DNA of 64,000 bases from Comamonas endophytica. GTDB lineage: Bacteria > Pseudomonadota > Gammaproteobacteria > Burkholderiales > Burkholderiaceae_C. The position numbers and the translations under genes are program-made. How positions within the stretch are numbered: position 1 is the stretch's first letter; each line of letters opens with the position of its first letter. A model generated the notes under the pieces. The model had not been told where the DNA came from, ran no database searches, and saw only the letters and a list, made by a program, of their open reading frames with translations. Location: contig NZ_CP106881.1 in NCBI RefSeq assembly GCF_023634805.2, forward strand, positions 1,581,501 through 1,645,500. The letters are read 5' to 3'. Positions 40,126 to 50,814 of the stretch are shown here, one piece after another.

Positions 40126-40290
40126 TCACCGGTTGCGGAAACTGTCGTGGCAGGCCTTGCAGCTGCTTGCCAGGGCGCCAACAGAGCGGCCTTGAGGCTG
40201 GCCAGATCGCCCTGCTTTGCCGCTGCCGCCAGCTTGACGGCCTCCCGCGAAACCACAGGGGCCGTCACGCGCTGGCATGCCGGAGCCGGC
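40126..40290 (-). pseudogene. cytochrome c'/c556 C-terminal remnant, frameshifted
   Basis: Read on the minus strand, one frame gives SREAVKLAAAAKQGDLASLK followed by AAL, the helix that precedes the haem site in cytochrome c'. The next frame gives VGALASSCKACHDSFRNR and a stop, with haem motif CKACH and the family-typical ending. The two must be joined by a one-base frame change near 40175. Upstream the frame does not resemble the N-terminal helices, so most of the gene is missing. I judge it a decayed gene; a sequencing error could explain the frameshift but not the missing N-terminus. Confidence 0.62.
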
Positions 40291-40500
40291 CAGTATCTGC
40301 TGCTGGCACTGCTGGGCCTGCACCTACTACACCCTGCTGCGCCGCCAGCCGCTGGTACGCGCCATGCTGAGCGGCAACCGGGAGCTGCCCGAGCCGCTGC
40401 CCGACGCCGCGGACGGCATGCGCGAACGCCTGCTGGCACTGGCCATTGCGCTGGTATGCGGCGCCATTTCCTGGGGTTATCGGCCTGCTGCGCAACGGCT
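40289..40500 (+). pseudogene. possible decayed membrane-protein fragment
   Basis: One plus frame reads GAGQYLLLALLGLHLL; the adjacent frame then continues as YYTLLRRQPLVRAMLSGNRE and MRERLLALAIALVCGAISWG. Each piece looks like a membrane helix with sensible flanking charges, and joining them needs one frame change near 40325. No start codon or intact frame is present. It may instead be chance high-GC reading. With the cytochrome remnant it makes up the 459-base gap before the GNAT gene. Confidence 0.3.
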
Positions 40501-40564
40501 GAAAGTTTCACCCTGCGCAGCACATGCCCTACACTGCAGTTTCCGTTGTTTTTGCGCTTCGCCC

Positions 40565-41056
40565 GTGGACAAGCCTTCTGTGGCCCTGCTGACAGCGACT
40601 TTCCCCCAGGATCTGGACGCCGTGCGCCAGATCTTCGAGGAATACGCCGAGAGCATAGGCATCGATCTGGAATTTCAAAATTTTGCCGCCGAACTGGCCT
40701 GCCTGCCCGGTGACTATGTCCCGCCGCGCGGGCAGCTGCTGCTGGCCTGGGTCGATGGCGCGCTGGCTGGCTGCTGCGCATTGCGTCCGCTCGATGGCAG
40801 CGACTATGCCAACGCCGCCGAAATGAAGCGCCTCTATGTGCGCCGGCCGTTTCGCGGCTTCGGGCTGGGCCGCGAACTCACGGCCGCCATGCTGGACCTC
40901 GCGCGCCAAGCCGGCTATGACCGCGTTCTGCTCGACACCCTGGACGACATGGAAGCCGCCCGCGCGCTCTATACCGAGCTGGGCTTCGAGGAGATCCCGC
41001 CGTACTACTACAACCCCATGGCGGGGGCGCACTACCTGAAGGCAGAGCTGTTCTAA
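40565..41056 (+). CDS. GNAT family N-acetyltransferase
   Basis: 163 residues from a GTG start. The acetyl-CoA-binding motif A is VRRPFRGFGLGRELTAAML (R-x-x-G-x-G type), preceded by EMKRLY and followed by the motif B segment ARALYTELGFEEIPPYYYNP. Substrate unknown. No clear ribosome-binding site is seen, and a second GTG five codons later is possible; the frame continues upstream but enters unrelated decayed sequence. It stands alone. Confidence 0.85.
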   Translation: MDKPSVALLTATFPQDLDAVRQIFEEYAESIGIDLEFQNFAAELACLPGDYVPPRGQLLLAWVDGALAGCCALRPLDGSDYANAAEMKRLYVRRPFRGFGLGRELTAAMLDLARQAGYDRVLLDTLDDMEAARALYTELGFEEIPPYYYNPMAGAHYLKAELF

Positions 41057-41173
41057 GTGCTCGCGCCATGAGAAACGCCTGGAGCCGAACTCCCCTCAGG
41101 AAGATCAGCGCCAGGCGCCTTCCGGTATCGATCCTCAGCGAGCGTCAACACGCGCCCGGGAGGATTTTGCCGC

Positions 41174-41680
41174 TCAGCCCTTGACTTGGGAAAGCAGGGT
41201 TGCCGCGTCGCTGACTTCGAACTTGCCTGGAGCTTCATTGTTCAGCTGCACCACCTTGCCGTCCTTGACCAGCATCGAGTAGCGGTTGCTGCGCAGGCCC
41301 AGGCCCTTGCCGTTGAGGTCCAGCGTCAGGCCGGCGGCCTTGGCGAAGGCAGCGTCGCCGTCGCCGATCATGCGCACCTTGGTGCCGACGTTCTGGTCGC
41401 GGCCCCAGGCGCCCATCACGAAGGCGTCGTTCACCGACAGGCACCAGATCTCGTCCACGCCCGCGGCCTTGAGCGCGTCGGCCTGCTCGACATAACCGGG
41501 CAGGTGCTTGGCGGAGCAGGTGGGGGTGAACGCGCCGGGCACGGCAACGATGGCCACCGTCTTGCCTGCTGCCGCTTCCTGCACGTTGACAGGGCTCGGG
41601 CCGATGCTGCAGCCATTGCCTTCCACGGCAACGTACTCGGTCAGCGTGACGGCGGGCAGGGTATCTCCAACTTTGATCAT
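41174..41680 (-). CDS. peroxiredoxin (Prx5-like, AhpC/TSA)
   Basis: 168 residues from the ATG giving MIKVGDTLPAVTL. The peroxidatic Cys55 is in VPGAFTPTCSAKHLPGY, the Prx5 subfamily signature. Reduces peroxides, probably using glutathione or thioredoxin. An in-frame extension upstream is open but lies in a terminator region. It follows the S10 operon terminator on the same strand and probably has its own promoter. Confidence 0.95.
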   Translation of the reverse strand: MIKVGDTLPAVTLTEYVAVEGNGCSIGPSPVNVQEAAAGKTVAIVAVPGAFTPTCSAKHLPGYVEQADALKAAGVDEIWCLSVNDAFVMGAWGRDQNVGTKVRMIGDGDAAFAKAAGLTLDLNGKGLGLRSNRYSMLVKDGKVVQLNNEAPGKFEVSDAATLLSQVKG

Positions 41681-41699
41681 CAAAAGCTCCGGTTGACTC

Positions 41700-41727
41700 A
41701 AAAAAACGGTCTGCGCGAAAAGCGCAG
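41700..41727 (-). terminator. second hairpin between rpsQ and the peroxiredoxin gene
   Basis: Read on the minus strand: CTGCGC-TTTTC-GCGCAG, ACC, then GTTTTTTT. It backs up the stronger terminator just upstream and lies about 20 bases before the peroxiredoxin start. Confidence 0.5.
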
Positions 41728-41736
41728 CCCCAAACG

Positions 41737-41766
41737 AAAAAACGACCCACATTGTGGGTCGTTTTC
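41737..41766 (-). terminator. terminator of the S10 operon after rpsQ
   Basis: A perfect stem AAACGACCCACA / TGTGGGTCGTTT is followed on the minus strand by a T-run (GGGTCGTTTTTTCG). It lies about 30 bases after rpsQ and marks the end of the ribosomal protein operon. Confidence 0.88.
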
Positions 41767-41798
41767 TTCAGCTTTGCAGCACTAAGGCCCAAGAGGCT

Positions 41799-42068
41799 TT
41801 AGAGCAGGCCAGCCTTTTGCACCAGACGGGTCGCAACCCAGTTCTTGGTCTTGGACAAAGGACGGCTTTCCGTGATTTCAATGGTGTCGCCCAGCTTGTA
41901 CTCGCCATTTTCATCATGAGCGTGGTACTTGCTCGACTTGGCCACGATCTTGCCGTACAGCTCGTGCTTCACACGGCGTTCGACCAGCACGGTCACAGTC
42001 TTTTGACGCTTGTCGCTGACCACCTTGCCAATCAAGGTGCGCTTGAGGGATTTTTTAGCTTCCGTCAT
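41799..42068 (-). CDS. rpsQ: 30S ribosomal protein S17
   Basis: 89 residues, primary 16S rRNA binder with an OB fold. [20 protein letters not shown] and [19 protein letters not shown] are family-typical. It is the last gene of the operon here; rplN, which usually follows, is absent from this place. Confidence 0.97.
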   Translation of the reverse strand: MTEAKKSLKRTLIGKVVSDKRQKTVTVLVERRVKHELYGKIVAKSSKYHAHDENGEYKLGDTIEITESRPLSKTKNWVATRLVQKAGLL

Positions 42069-42079
42069 GTCGGCTCCTA

Positions 42080-42277
42080 TTACTTGGCGGCTTGCTTTTG
42101 AGCAAGGATGGTCTTGGCGCGAGCGATATCGCGGCGCGTGGTGCGCAGCGTGTTCGTGTTGGCCAGTTGTTGCGTAGCCTTCTGCATGCGCAGGCCGAAA
42201 TGCGCCTTTTGCAAGGACTTGATTTCAGCTTCGAGGCCGGCAACGTCTTTTTGGCGCAGTTCAGTAGTTTTCGTCAT
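42080..42277 (-). CDS. rpmC: 50S ribosomal protein L29
   Basis: 65 residues, two-helix protein near the peptide exit tunnel. Starts [20 protein letters not shown] and ends [18 protein letters not shown]. It lies between rplP and rpsQ with short gaps. Confidence 0.96.
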   Translation of the reverse strand: MTKTTELRQKDVAGLEAEIKSLQKAHFGLRMQKATQQLANTNTLRTTRRDIARAKTILAQKQAAK

Positions 42278-42292
42278 TGTGAATTCTCCTGA

Positions 42293-42709
42293 TTAAGCGC
42301 CAACCTGGCGGGCAACGAACGTGGTGCGCAGCGGCAGCTTGGCGGCAGCCAGGCGGAACGCTTCGCGGGCCAGTTCTTCCGGCACGCCCACGATTTCATA
42401 GAGCATCTTGCCGGGCTGGATTTCAGCCACGTAGTACTCAGGGTTGCCCTTACCGTTACCCATACGCACTTCTGCGGGCTTGGTCGAGATTGGCTTGTCA
42501 GGGAACACGCGGATCCAGATGCGGCCGCCACGCTTCACGTGACGGGAAATCGCACGACGTGCAGCTTCGATCTGGCGGGCCGTCAGACGGCCACGGTCCG
42601 TGGACTTCAGGCCGAAGTCACCGAAAGCAACGGAGTTACCCCGCGTTGCAACACCGGTGTTGCGACCCTTTTGCTCCTTGCGATATTTGCGGCGAGCAGG
42701 TTGCAGCAT
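42293..42709 (-). CDS. rplP: 50S ribosomal protein L16
   Basis: 138 residues. Begins [19 protein letters not shown]; contains the conserved [20 protein letters not shown]. Organises the A-site tRNA contact region of the large subunit. It starts 2 bases after the rpsC stop. Confidence 0.98.
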   Translation of the reverse strand: MLQPARRKYRKEQKGRNTGVATRGNSVAFGDFGLKSTDRGRLTARQIEAARRAISRHVKRGGRIWIRVFPDKPISTKPAEVRMGNGKGNPEYYVAEIQPGKMLYEIVGVPEELAREAFRLAAAKLPLRTTFVARQVGA

Positions 42710-42711
42710 AC

Positions 42712-43593
42712 TTATTCTCCTTTACCGTCCGCTGCTGTAGCGGGCGCGTCTGCCTTGCGAACGCGCTTAACGGCGTTGGTGTCGGCACCGGCGCCGGCAG
42801 GCTTGTCGCTGCCGTCGGCCGGAGCCACGTTGCCACCCACAGGACGGCGAGGTGCACCGCGGCCGGGGCCGGCGTTGCGATCGCCATTACGGCCATCGCG
42901 ACGCGGGCCACGGGGGCGACGCTCTTCTTCGGGACGCGGCGTCTCTGCCAGAGGCAGGTCGTTGCGGCCCAGCGTGTCACCCTTGTACACCCACACCTTG
43001 ACGCCGATGACGCCGTAGGTGGTTTGCGCTTCAGAGAAGCCATAGTCGATGTCGGCACGCAGCGTATGGAGCGGCACGCGACCTTCGCGATACCACTCGG
43101 TACGAGCGATTTCGATACCGTTCAGACGGCCCGACGACATGATCTTGATGCCCAGGGCGCCCAAACGCATGGCGTTTTGCATGGCGCGCTTCATGGCACG
43201 GCGGAACATGATGCGCTTTTCGAGCTGTTGGGTGATCGAGTCGGCGATCAGCTTGGCATCGATTTCGGGCTTGCGCACTTCTTCGATGTTCACTGCCACC
43301 GGCACGCCCAGGCGCGACGCGAGTTCCTTCTTCAGGTTCTCGATGTCTTCACCCTTCTTGCCGATCACCACGCCAGGACGTGCCGAGTAGATCGTGATGC
43401 GGGCGTTCTTTGCAGGACGCTCGATCAGGATGCGCGACACAGCGGCGTTCTTCAGCTTGGCCTTCAGGTACTCGCGAACCTTGATGTCTTCGGCCAGCAT
43501 GCCGGCGAAGTCACGGTTGCTCGCGTACCAACGGCTGGCCCAGTTCCGGCTCACAGCCAGACGGAAGCCGGTAGGATGGATTTTCTGTCCCAT
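42712..43593 (-). CDS. rpsC: 30S ribosomal protein S3 with extended C-terminus
   Basis: 293 residues against about 233 in E. coli. The KH domain ([20 protein letters not shown]) and the C-terminal S3 domain ([20 protein letters not shown]) are normal up to about residue 212. Then comes a tail of about 75 residues rich in Arg, Pro, Gly and Ala, with clusters such as [17 protein letters not shown]3 forms part of the mRNA entry helicase site. The tail is likely disordered and basic; similar tails occur in related genera. Confidence 0.97.
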   Translation of the reverse strand: MGQKIHPTGFRLAVSRNWASRWYASNRDFAGMLAEDIKVREYLKAKLKNAAVSRILIERPAKNARITIYSARPGVVIGKKGEDIENLKKELASRLGVPVAVNIEEVRKPEIDAKLIADSITQQLEKRIMFRRAMKRAMQNAMRLGALGIKIMSSGRLNGIEIARTEWYREGRVPLHTLRADIDYGFSEAQTTYGVIGVKVWVYKGDTLGRNDLPLAETPRPEEERRPRGPRRDGRNGDRNAGPGRGAPRRPVGGNVAPADGSDKPAGAGADTNAVKRVRKADAPATAADGKGE

Positions 43594-43608
43594 ATTCTTC
43601 CAGGCCTT

Positions 43609-43941
43609 TCAGTTGCCAACCGTCACGTACACATGGCACGTGGGCTTGCTGATACGATTGCCGCGGCCTTTGGCGCGCGCGGTGAAGCGCTTGAGCGTCG
43701 TGCCTTGTTCGACGTAGATCGTCTTGATCTTCAGTTCGTCGATATCGGCGCCGTCGTTGTGCTCGGCGTTGGCAATGGCGGACTCCACAACCTTCTTGAT
43801 GATCACAGCAGCTTTTTTCTGCGTGAACGTCAGGATGTTCAGAGCTTGATCAACCTTCTTGCCGCGGATCAGATCAGCGACCAGGCGACCCTTGTCCACC
43901 GACAGACGGACGCCCCGGAGGACTGCACGTGTTTCAGACAT
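43609..43941 (-). CDS. rplV: 50S ribosomal protein L22
   Basis: 110 residues. [20 protein letters not shown] begins the globular part; the long beta-hairpin that lines the exit tunnel includes [20 protein letters not shown]. No deletion in the macrolide-resistance loop is apparent. Confidence 0.97.
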   Translation of the reverse strand: MSETRAVLRGVRLSVDKGRLVADLIRGKKVDQALNILTFTQKKAAVIIKKVVESAIANAEHNDGADIDELKIKTIYVEQGTTLKRFTARAKGRGNRISKPTCHVYVTVGN

Positions 43942-43950
43942 GGTCGTTCC

Positions 43951-44229
43951 TTACTTCTTCTGGACTTTTTTGTCCGCGGGGTGACCCTTGAAGGTGCGCG
44001 TCAGGGCGAATTCGCCCAGCTTGTGGCCCACCATCTGGTCGGTAACGTAGACCGGCACGTGCTGCTTGCCGTTGTGCACGGCAATGGTCAGACCGATGAA
44101 CTCGGGCAGAACCATGGAGCGACGCGACCAGGTCTTGACTGGCTTCTTATCCTTGGTGGCGACGGCCTTTTCGACCTTGGCAACCAAGTGATGGTCAACA
44201 AACGGACCCTTTTTGAGAGAACGAGTCAT
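43951..44229 (-). CDS. rpsS: 30S ribosomal protein S19
   Basis: 92 residues, [20 protein letters not shown] to DKKVQKK-type end. Contains [16 protein letters not shown], family-typical. Binds the head of 16S rRNA next to S13. 9-10 base gaps to both neighbours. Confidence 0.97.
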   Translation of the reverse strand: MTRSLKKGPFVDHHLVAKVEKAVATKDKKPVKTWSRRSMVLPEFIGLTIAVHNGKQHVPVYVTDQMVGHKLGEFALTRTFKGHPADKKVQKK

Positions 44230-44239
44230 TTGCTACCCC

Positions 44240-45064
44240 TTACTTCTTACGACGCGACACAATCATCGATTGCGTGCGCTTGTTGTTACGGGTACGGTAG
44301 CCCTTCGTCAGGTTGCCCCATGGGTCAACTGCGTGACGGCCTTCACCGGTCTTGCCTTCACCACCACCGTGCGGGTGATCCACAGGGTTCATCACCACAC
44401 CGCGAACGGTCGGGCGGATACCCATCCAGCGCTTCACACCGGCCTTGCCCAGACGGCGCAGGCTGTGCTCTTCGTTGGCGACTTCGCCCAGGGTTGCGCG
44501 GCACTCGATGTGAATCTTGCGCACTTCGCCCGAACGCATACGCACTTGAGCGTAGACGCCTTCACGGGCCAGCAACGTGGCGGAGGTACCTGCGGAACGC
44601 GCGATCTGTGCACCGCCGCCCACTTGCAGTTCGATGCAGTGGATGGTCGAGCCCACGGGGATGTTGCGGATAGGCAGGGTGTTGCCCACGCGGATCGGGG
44701 CTTCCGAACCGCTGACAATGGTCGCGCCCACTTCCAGGTTGCGAGGAGCAATGATGTAGCGACGCTCACCGTCGGCATAGCACACCAGGGCGATGTGGGC
44801 CGTACGGTTGGGATCGTATTCGATGCGCTCGACCTTTGCGGGGATGCCGTCCTTGTTGCGACGGAAGTCCACCACGCGGTAGTGATGCTTGTGGCCACCG
44901 CCCTTGTGACGGGTGGTGATGTGGCCGTTGTTGTTGCGACCGGACTTCTGGAACTGGGGTTCCAGCAGGGGTGCATACGGCTCGCCCTTGTGCAGGTGAT
45001 CGCGCGTGACCTTGACGGCACCGCGTTGACCTGGCGTCGTGGGCTTGAGTTTGATGACTGCCAT
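44240..45064 (-). CDS. rplB: 50S ribosomal protein L2
   Basis: 274 residues. Close to the peptidyl-transferase centre; the conserved [20 protein letters not shown] with its essential His is present. Begins [20 protein letters not shown]. It starts directly at the end of rplW, with no gap. Confidence 0.98.
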   Translation of the reverse strand: MAVIKLKPTTPGQRGAVKVTRDHLHKGEPYAPLLEPQFQKSGRNNNGHITTRHKGGGHKHHYRVVDFRRNKDGIPAKVERIEYDPNRTAHIALVCYADGERRYIIAPRNLEVGATIVSGSEAPIRVGNTLPIRNIPVGSTIHCIELQVGGGAQIARSAGTSATLLAREGVYAQVRMRSGEVRKIHIECRATLGEVANEEHSLRRLGKAGVKRWMGIRPTVRGVVMNPVDHPHGGGEGKTGEGRHAVDPWGNLTKGYRTRNNKRTQSMIVSRRKK

Positions 45065-45379
45065 TTAAGCGGCCTCCCCAGACAGATTCAGCTCTTGGCC
45101 GGGCTTGAGCATCACATAGGCCTTGCGAACGTTGTCGCGGCGACCCATGGTCTTGCCAAAGCGCTTGGCCTTGCCCTTGGTGTTCAGCACAGAAATCTTC
45201 GACACTTCCACCTTGAACATCAATTCCACAGCGGCCTTGATTTCGGGCTTGGTAGCGTTCTGCAGCACCTTGAACGTCACGACGTTGGCCTTCTCGGCAA
45301 CCATGGTGGCCTTTTCGGACACGATGGGAGCGACCAGCACTTGCATCAGACGACCTTCGTCAAACTTGAGCGTGCTCAT
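45065..45379 (-). CDS. rplW: 50S ribosomal protein L23
   Basis: 104 residues. Docking site at the tunnel exit for trigger factor and [23 protein letters not shown] and [20 protein letters not shown] are family-typical. Its start overlaps the rplD stop (ATGA), indicating translational coupling. Confidence 0.97.
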   Translation of the reverse strand: MSTLKFDEGRLMQVLVAPIVSEKATMVAEKANVVTFKVLQNATKPEIKAAVELMFKVEVSKISVLNTKGKAKRFGKTMGRRDNVRKAYVMLKPGQELNLSGEAA

Positions 45380-45999
45380 GCGAACATCTCCTTGAGTTTG
45401 TCGATTGCGCCCTTGGTGACGAGCACTTTCTTGTAATGCACCAGCGACACGGGGTCGGCGTAACGTGGTTCGACGACGAACACGTTCTTCAGGTTGCGGG
45501 AAGCCAGGTACAGGTTTTCATCCACTTCGTCAGCGATCACCATCACCGACTCGGCCAGGTTCATGGCCTTGAACTTGTCGGCCAGCACCTTGGTCTTGGG
45601 AGTATCCAGCGTCAGGGAGTCCACCACGGCCAGGCGGCCTTCGCGGGCCAGCTGCGACAGGATGGAAGCCATGCCGGCGCGGTACATCTTCTTGTTGATC
45701 TTCTGCGTGAAGTTTTCTTCGGGCAGATTCGGGAAGATGCGGCCGCCGCCACGCCACAGAGGCGAGGAGGACATACCGGCACGAGCGCGGCCCGTACCCT
45801 TTTGCTTGAACGGCTTGGCCGTCGTGTGACGGACTTGCTCGCGATCCTTCTGGGCGCGCGTGCCCTGGCGTGCGTTGGCACGGTAGGCGACGACCAGCTG
45901 ATGGATCAGGTCTTCGTTGAATTCACGACCGAACACGGTTTCGGGCACATCGAAGGACGATGCTGCCTGGCCTTGTTCATTCAGGAGTTCGAGCTGCAT
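45376..45999 (-). CDS. rplD: 50S ribosomal protein L4
   Basis: 207 residues. The exit-tunnel loop is in [20 protein letters not shown], then [19 protein letters not shown]. In E. coli L4 also represses the S10 operon through the rpsJ leader; a comparable structure could be the hairpins upstream of rplC here, which is inference. Its ATG overlaps the rplC stop by one base. Confidence 0.98.
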   Translation of the reverse strand: MQLELLNEQGQAASSFDVPETVFGREFNEDLIHQLVVAYRANARQGTRAQKDREQVRHTTAKPFKQKGTGRARAGMSSSPLWRGGGRIFPNLPEENFTQKINKKMYRAGMASILSQLAREGRLAVVDSLTLDTPKTKVLADKFKAMNLAESVMVIADEVDENLYLASRNLKNVFVVEPRYADPVSLVHYKKVLVTKGAIDKLKEMFA

Positions 46000-46673
46000 T
46001 AGTTCGCTCCTTGGGAAGATTTAGCCTTGACTGCGGGACGCACCGTCACGAAGCCACCCTTGGAGCCCGGAACAGCGCCCTTGATCAAGAGCAGTTGGCG
46101 TGCTTCGTCGATACGAACCACGTCGAGGTTTTGGGTGGTCACGGTGACGTCGCCCATGTGGCCCGTCATCTTCTTGCCAGGGAACACGCGGCCCGGATCC
46201 TGTGCCATCGAGATGGAACCAGGAACGTTGTGCGAACGGCTGTTACCGTGCGAGGCGCGCTGCGAGCTGAAGTTGTGACGCTTGATCGTGCCAGCGAAGC
46301 CCTTACCGATGGAAGTGCCCTGCACGTCCACCTTCTGGCCCACTGCGAACAGCTCGGCGACAGGCAGCGTGGCGCCAGCAGCATACTTGCCGGCCACTTC
46401 GTCGGTCACTTGGAATTCGCGGGTCACTTCACCGGCTTCGACACCTGCCTTGGCGAGGTGGCCGGCTTGGGGCTTGGTCACGCGCGAAGCGCGGCGCGAA
46501 CCGAACGTGACCTGCAGGGCCACGTAGCCATCGTTCTCTTGGGTTTTGACCTGAGTCACACGGTTGTTGGACACATCCACCACCGTGACGGGCACTGCGT
46601 CCCCGTCATCGGTGAACAGACGCATCATGCCCACCTTGCGACCCAGCAACCCCAGGGAGTTGCTCAGACTCAT
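45999..46673 (-). CDS. rplC: 50S ribosomal protein L3
   Basis: 224 residues from the ATG giving [20 protein letters not shown]. The loop reaching the peptidyl-transferase centre includes [20 protein letters not shown] and the Gln methylated in E. coli. An open extension upstream is not family-like. It is preceded by a 203-base spacer with a terminator-like hairpin, so rplC may begin a separate transcript from rpsJ. Confidence 0.98.
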   Translation of the reverse strand: MSLSNSLGLLGRKVGMMRLFTDDGDAVPVTVVDVSNNRVTQVKTQENDGYVALQVTFGSRRASRVTKPQAGHLAKAGVEAGEVTREFQVTDEVAGKYAAGATLPVAELFAVGQKVDVQGTSIGKGFAGTIKRHNFSSQRASHGNSRSHNVPGSISMAQDPGRVFPGKKMTGHMGDVTVTTQNLDVVRIDEARQLLLIKGAVPGSKGGFVTVRPAVKAKSSQGAN

Positions 46674-46762
46674 TTGTTTGCTCCAAAACTTCCGCCGCTG
46701 TAACTGCAATTGGCCCAGCGTTTGCCGCGTCTCGCATTTGAGATTTGGCGCGAAAGAAGGTT

Positions 46763-46790
46763 AATAAAACTCCGCCCAAAAAAGGCGGAG
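46763..46790 (-). terminator. terminator-like hairpin between rpsJ and rplC
   Basis: Minus strand: CTCCGCC, a 7-base loop, GGCGGAG, then TTTTATTAA. It meets the requirements for intrinsic termination or attenuation about 90 bases before rplC. Confidence 0.65.
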
Positions 46791-46798
46791 CCCCAAAT

Positions 46799-46837
46799 TC
46801 TAACGCGAACCGCTTTTTCAAGCAAGTTCGCGTTAGA
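46799..46837 (-). promoter_or_regulatory. long hairpin in the rpsJ-rplC spacer
   Basis: A perfect 12-bp stem TCTAACGCGAAC / GTTCGCGTTAGA encloses 15 bases. Another hairpin of 8 bp (AGGCTTCC / GGAAGCCT, 46851-46868) lies just after the rpsJ stop. With the terminator-like hairpin downstream these make a three-stem leader ahead of rplC. Confidence 0.55.
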
Positions 46838-46876
46838 TCAAGACCTTGAGAGGCTTCCGGGGAAGCCTTCAGGAAC

Positions 46877-47188
46877 TTATTGCAGCTTGATTTCGACGTC
46901 CACGCCAGCTGGCAGGTCCAGCTTCATCAGCGCGTCAACGGTCTTGTCCGTGGGGTCCACGATGTCCATGAGACGCTGGTGGGTACGGATTTCCAGCTGG
47001 TCGCGGCTGGTCTTGTTGACGTGCGGCGAACGCAGGATGTCGAAGCGCTTCATGCGGGTCGGCAGGGGCACGGGGCCCTTGACGATCGCGCCGGTGCGCT
47101 TGGCGGTGTCAACGATTTCAGCTGCCGACTGGTCGATCAGCTTGTAGTCAAACGCCTTCAGGCGGATGCGGATCTTTTGCTTGGACAT
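46877..47188 (-). CDS. rpsJ: 30S ribosomal protein S10 (NusE)
   Basis: 103 residues, as in E. coli. [20 protein letters not shown] to [20 protein letters not shown] is typical. Acts in the 30S head and as NusE with NusB and NusG in antitermination. It lies 25 bases after tuf copy 2 and belongs to the str-type transcript. Confidence 0.98.
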   Translation of the reverse strand: MSKQKIRIRLKAFDYKLIDQSAAEIVDTAKRTGAIVKGPVPLPTRMKRFDILRSPHVNKTSRDQLEIRTHQRLMDIVDPTDKTVDALMKLDLPAGVDVEIKLQ

Positions 47189-47213
47189 GGTCAATTCCCA
47201 GTAAGTCTAAGAA

Positions 47214-48404
<1,191 letters not shown>

Positions 48405-48516
48405 GAGATTTCTCCAAAAGAGCAAAACCTGTGTGATGGTTTAACGTCTGCATCGAGTTGCTGATTCCCCCCGCACAGGAAACAGGGGGGCACTCCATCG
48501 CAGACCTGGCACGCCA

Positions 48517-48544
48517 AAACGGCTGCCCCGCAAGGCAGCCGTTT
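48517..48544 (-). promoter_or_regulatory. hairpin between fusA and tuf
   Basis: Perfect 11-bp stem AAACGGCTGCC / GGCAGCCGTTT with a 6-base loop just after fusA, followed on the minus strand only by TGGCG. Too weak a U-run for a full terminator; it may protect the 3' end of the fusA message or partly terminate. The rest of the 156-base gap shows nothing else. Confidence 0.5.
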
Positions 48545-48560
48545 GGCAAAGACCGGTATT

Positions 48561-50669
48561 TTACTTCGCGCGGGCGGCCATGATGGCTTCCGACACGTTA
48601 CGAGGGGCTTCAGCGTAGTGCTTGAATTCCATCGTGTACGTGGCGCGGCCTTGCGTTGCCGAACGCAGCGAGGTGGCGTAGCCGAACATTTCCGACAGCG
48701 GGACTTCGGCACGGATGGCCTTGCCGCCACCGACCATGTCGTCCATGCCCTGGACCATGCCGCGACGCGAGGACAGATCGCCCATCACGGTACCGGCGTA
48801 GTCTTCGGGAGTTTCCACTTCCACGGACATCATGGGCTCGAGGATCACGGGGTTGGCCTTGCGGCAACCTTCCTTGAAACCGAAGATGGCAGCCATCTTG
48901 AACGCCAGTTCGTTCGAGTCCACATCGTGGTACGAACCGAAGTGCAGCGTGACCTTGACGTCGACCACGGGGTAGCCGGCCAGCACGCCTTGCGTGACGG
49001 CTTCGTTGATACCCTTTTCCACCGCGGGGATGAATTCGCGAGGAACCACACCGCCCTTGATGGCGTCGACGAACTCGATGCCCTTGCCGGCTTCGTTGGG
49101 TTCGATCTTCAGCACCACGTGGCCGTACTGGCCCTTACCGCCCGACTGACGCACGAACTTGCCTTCGGCTTCTTCGACGGTCTTGCGGATGGTTTCACGG
49201 TAGGCCACCTGGGGCTTGCCGACGTTGGCTTCCACGCCGAATTCGCGCTTCATGCGGTCGACGATGATTTCCAGGTGCAGCTCGCCCATACCGGCGATGA
49301 TGGTCTGGCCCGATTCCTCGTCGGAACGCACGCGGAACGACGGATCTTCAGCGGCCAGGCGCGACAGGGCGATGCCCATCTTTTCCTGGTCTGCCTTGCT
49401 CTTGGGCTCGACGGCCTGGGCGATCACGGGCTCGGGGAAGACCATGCGTTCCAGGATGATGGGGTTGTTCGGATCGGCCAGCGTTTCGCCGGTCGTCACG
49501 TCCTTCAGGCCCACGCAGGCAGCGATGTCGCCGGCGCGGATTTCTTCCACTTCCAGGCGTTCGTTGGCGTGCATCTGCACGATACGGCCGATACGTTCCT
49601 TCTTGCCCTTGACCGCGTTCAGCACGGTGTCGCCCTTGGTCAGCACGCCCGAGTAGACGCGCACGAAGGTCAGCTGGCCCACGAAGGGGTCGGTCATCAG
49701 CTTGAATGCCAGCGCCGAGAACTTCTCGTTGTCGTCGGCCTTGCGCGTCAGCTTCTTCTCTTCGTCTTCGGGGTCGGTACCTTCGATGGCAGGCACTTCC
49801 ACGGGAGCGGGCAGGAACTGGATCACGGCGTCCAGCATGCGCTGCACGCCCTTGTTCTTGAAGGCCGAGCCGCACAGCATCGGCTGGATTTCCACGGCCA
49901 GCGTGCGCGTGCGCAGGCCGTCCATGATTTCCTCTTCCGTGAGCGTGCCCTCTTCGAGGTACTTGTTCATCAGCTCTTCGCTGGCTTCAGCCGCGGCTTC
50001 GACCATCTTCTCGCGCCATTCGTTGGCCACGTCGACCAGGTCGGCGGGGATGTCGCGGTATTCGAACTTCATGCCCTGCGACTTCTCGTCCCAGAAGATG
50101 GCCTTCATCTTGACCAGGTCGACCACGCCTTCGAAGCCGTCTTCGGCACCGATGGGCACCACGATCGGCACGGGGTTGGCCTTCAGGCGCAGCTTCATCT
50201 GGTCCACGACCTTGAAGAAGTTGGCACCGGTACGGTCCATCTTGTTCACGAAGGCCAGACGGGGCACGCGGTACTTGTTGGCTTGGCGCCACACGGTTTC
50301 CGACTGGGGCTGCACGCCGCCCACGGCGCAGTACACCATGCAGGCGCCGTCCAGCACGCGCATCGAGCGCTCGACTTCAATCGTGAAGTCCACGTGGCCG
50401 GGGGTGTCGATGATGTTGAAACGGTGTTCGGAGAACGAGCGGTCCATGCCCGACCAGAAGCAGGTCGTGGCAGCGGAGGTGATCGTGATGCCGCGCTCTT
50501 GTTCCTGCTCCATCCAGTCCATGGTGGCAGCGCCATCGTGCACTTCGCCCAACTTGTGGTTCACGCCGGTATAAAACAGGATACGCTCGGTGGTGGTGGT
50601 CTTGCCGGCGTCAATGTGAGCGGAAATACCGATGTTGCGGTAGCGCTCAATGGGGGTCTTGCGAGCCAT
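48561..50669 (-). CDS. fusA: elongation factor G
   Basis: 702 residues. Drives ribosomal translocation using GTP. G1 [16 protein letters not shown]3 DTPGHVDF and G4 NKMDRTGA are all present, then the domain IV/V segments ([20 protein letters not shown]). Located between rpsG and tuf in the standard str order. Only one copy in this window. Confidence 0.99.
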   Translation of the reverse strand: MARKTPIERYRNIGISAHIDAGKTTTTERILFYTGVNHKLGEVHDGAATMDWMEQEQERGITITSAATTCFWSGMDRSFSEHRFNIIDTPGHVDFTIEVERSMRVLDGACMVYCAVGGVQPQSETVWRQANKYRVPRLAFVNKMDRTGANFFKVVDQMKLRLKANPVPIVVPIGAEDGFEGVVDLVKMKAIFWDEKSQGMKFEYRDIPADLVDVANEWREKMVEAAAEASEELMNKYLEEGTLTEEEIMDGLRTRTLAVEIQPMLCGSAFKNKGVQRMLDAVIQFLPAPVEVPAIEGTDPEDEEKKLTRKADDNEKFSALAFKLMTDPFVGQLTFVRVYSGVLTKGDTVLNAVKGKKERIGRIVQMHANERLEVEEIRAGDIAACVGLKDVTTGETLADPNNPIILERMVFPEPVIAQAVEPKSKADQEKMGIALSRLAAEDPSFRVRSDEESGQTIIAGMGELHLEIIVDRMKREFGVEANVGKPQVAYRETIRKTVEEAEGKFVRQSGGKGQYGHVVLKIEPNEAGKGIEFVDAIKGGVVPREFIPAVEKGINEAVTQGVLAGYPVVDVKVTLHFGSYHDVDSNELAFKMAAIFGFKEGCRKANPVILEPMMSVEVETPEDYAGTVMGDLSSRRGMVQGMDDMVGGGKAIRAEVPLSEMFGYATSLRSATQGRATYTMEFKHYAEAPRNVSEAIMAARAK

Positions 50670-50814
50670 GGTGGATCCTTAATTGATCGTATGGAGGGGG
50701 GCTGCCAATCCCCGGAACTCTCTGGCAGCAGTTAATGTGGGGCCACTCTCCATCGAGACAAGGCCGCAGGCAAAAAATGCCAGCGGCCTCGAATCGAAAG
50801 GGGCTGACGCCGAT

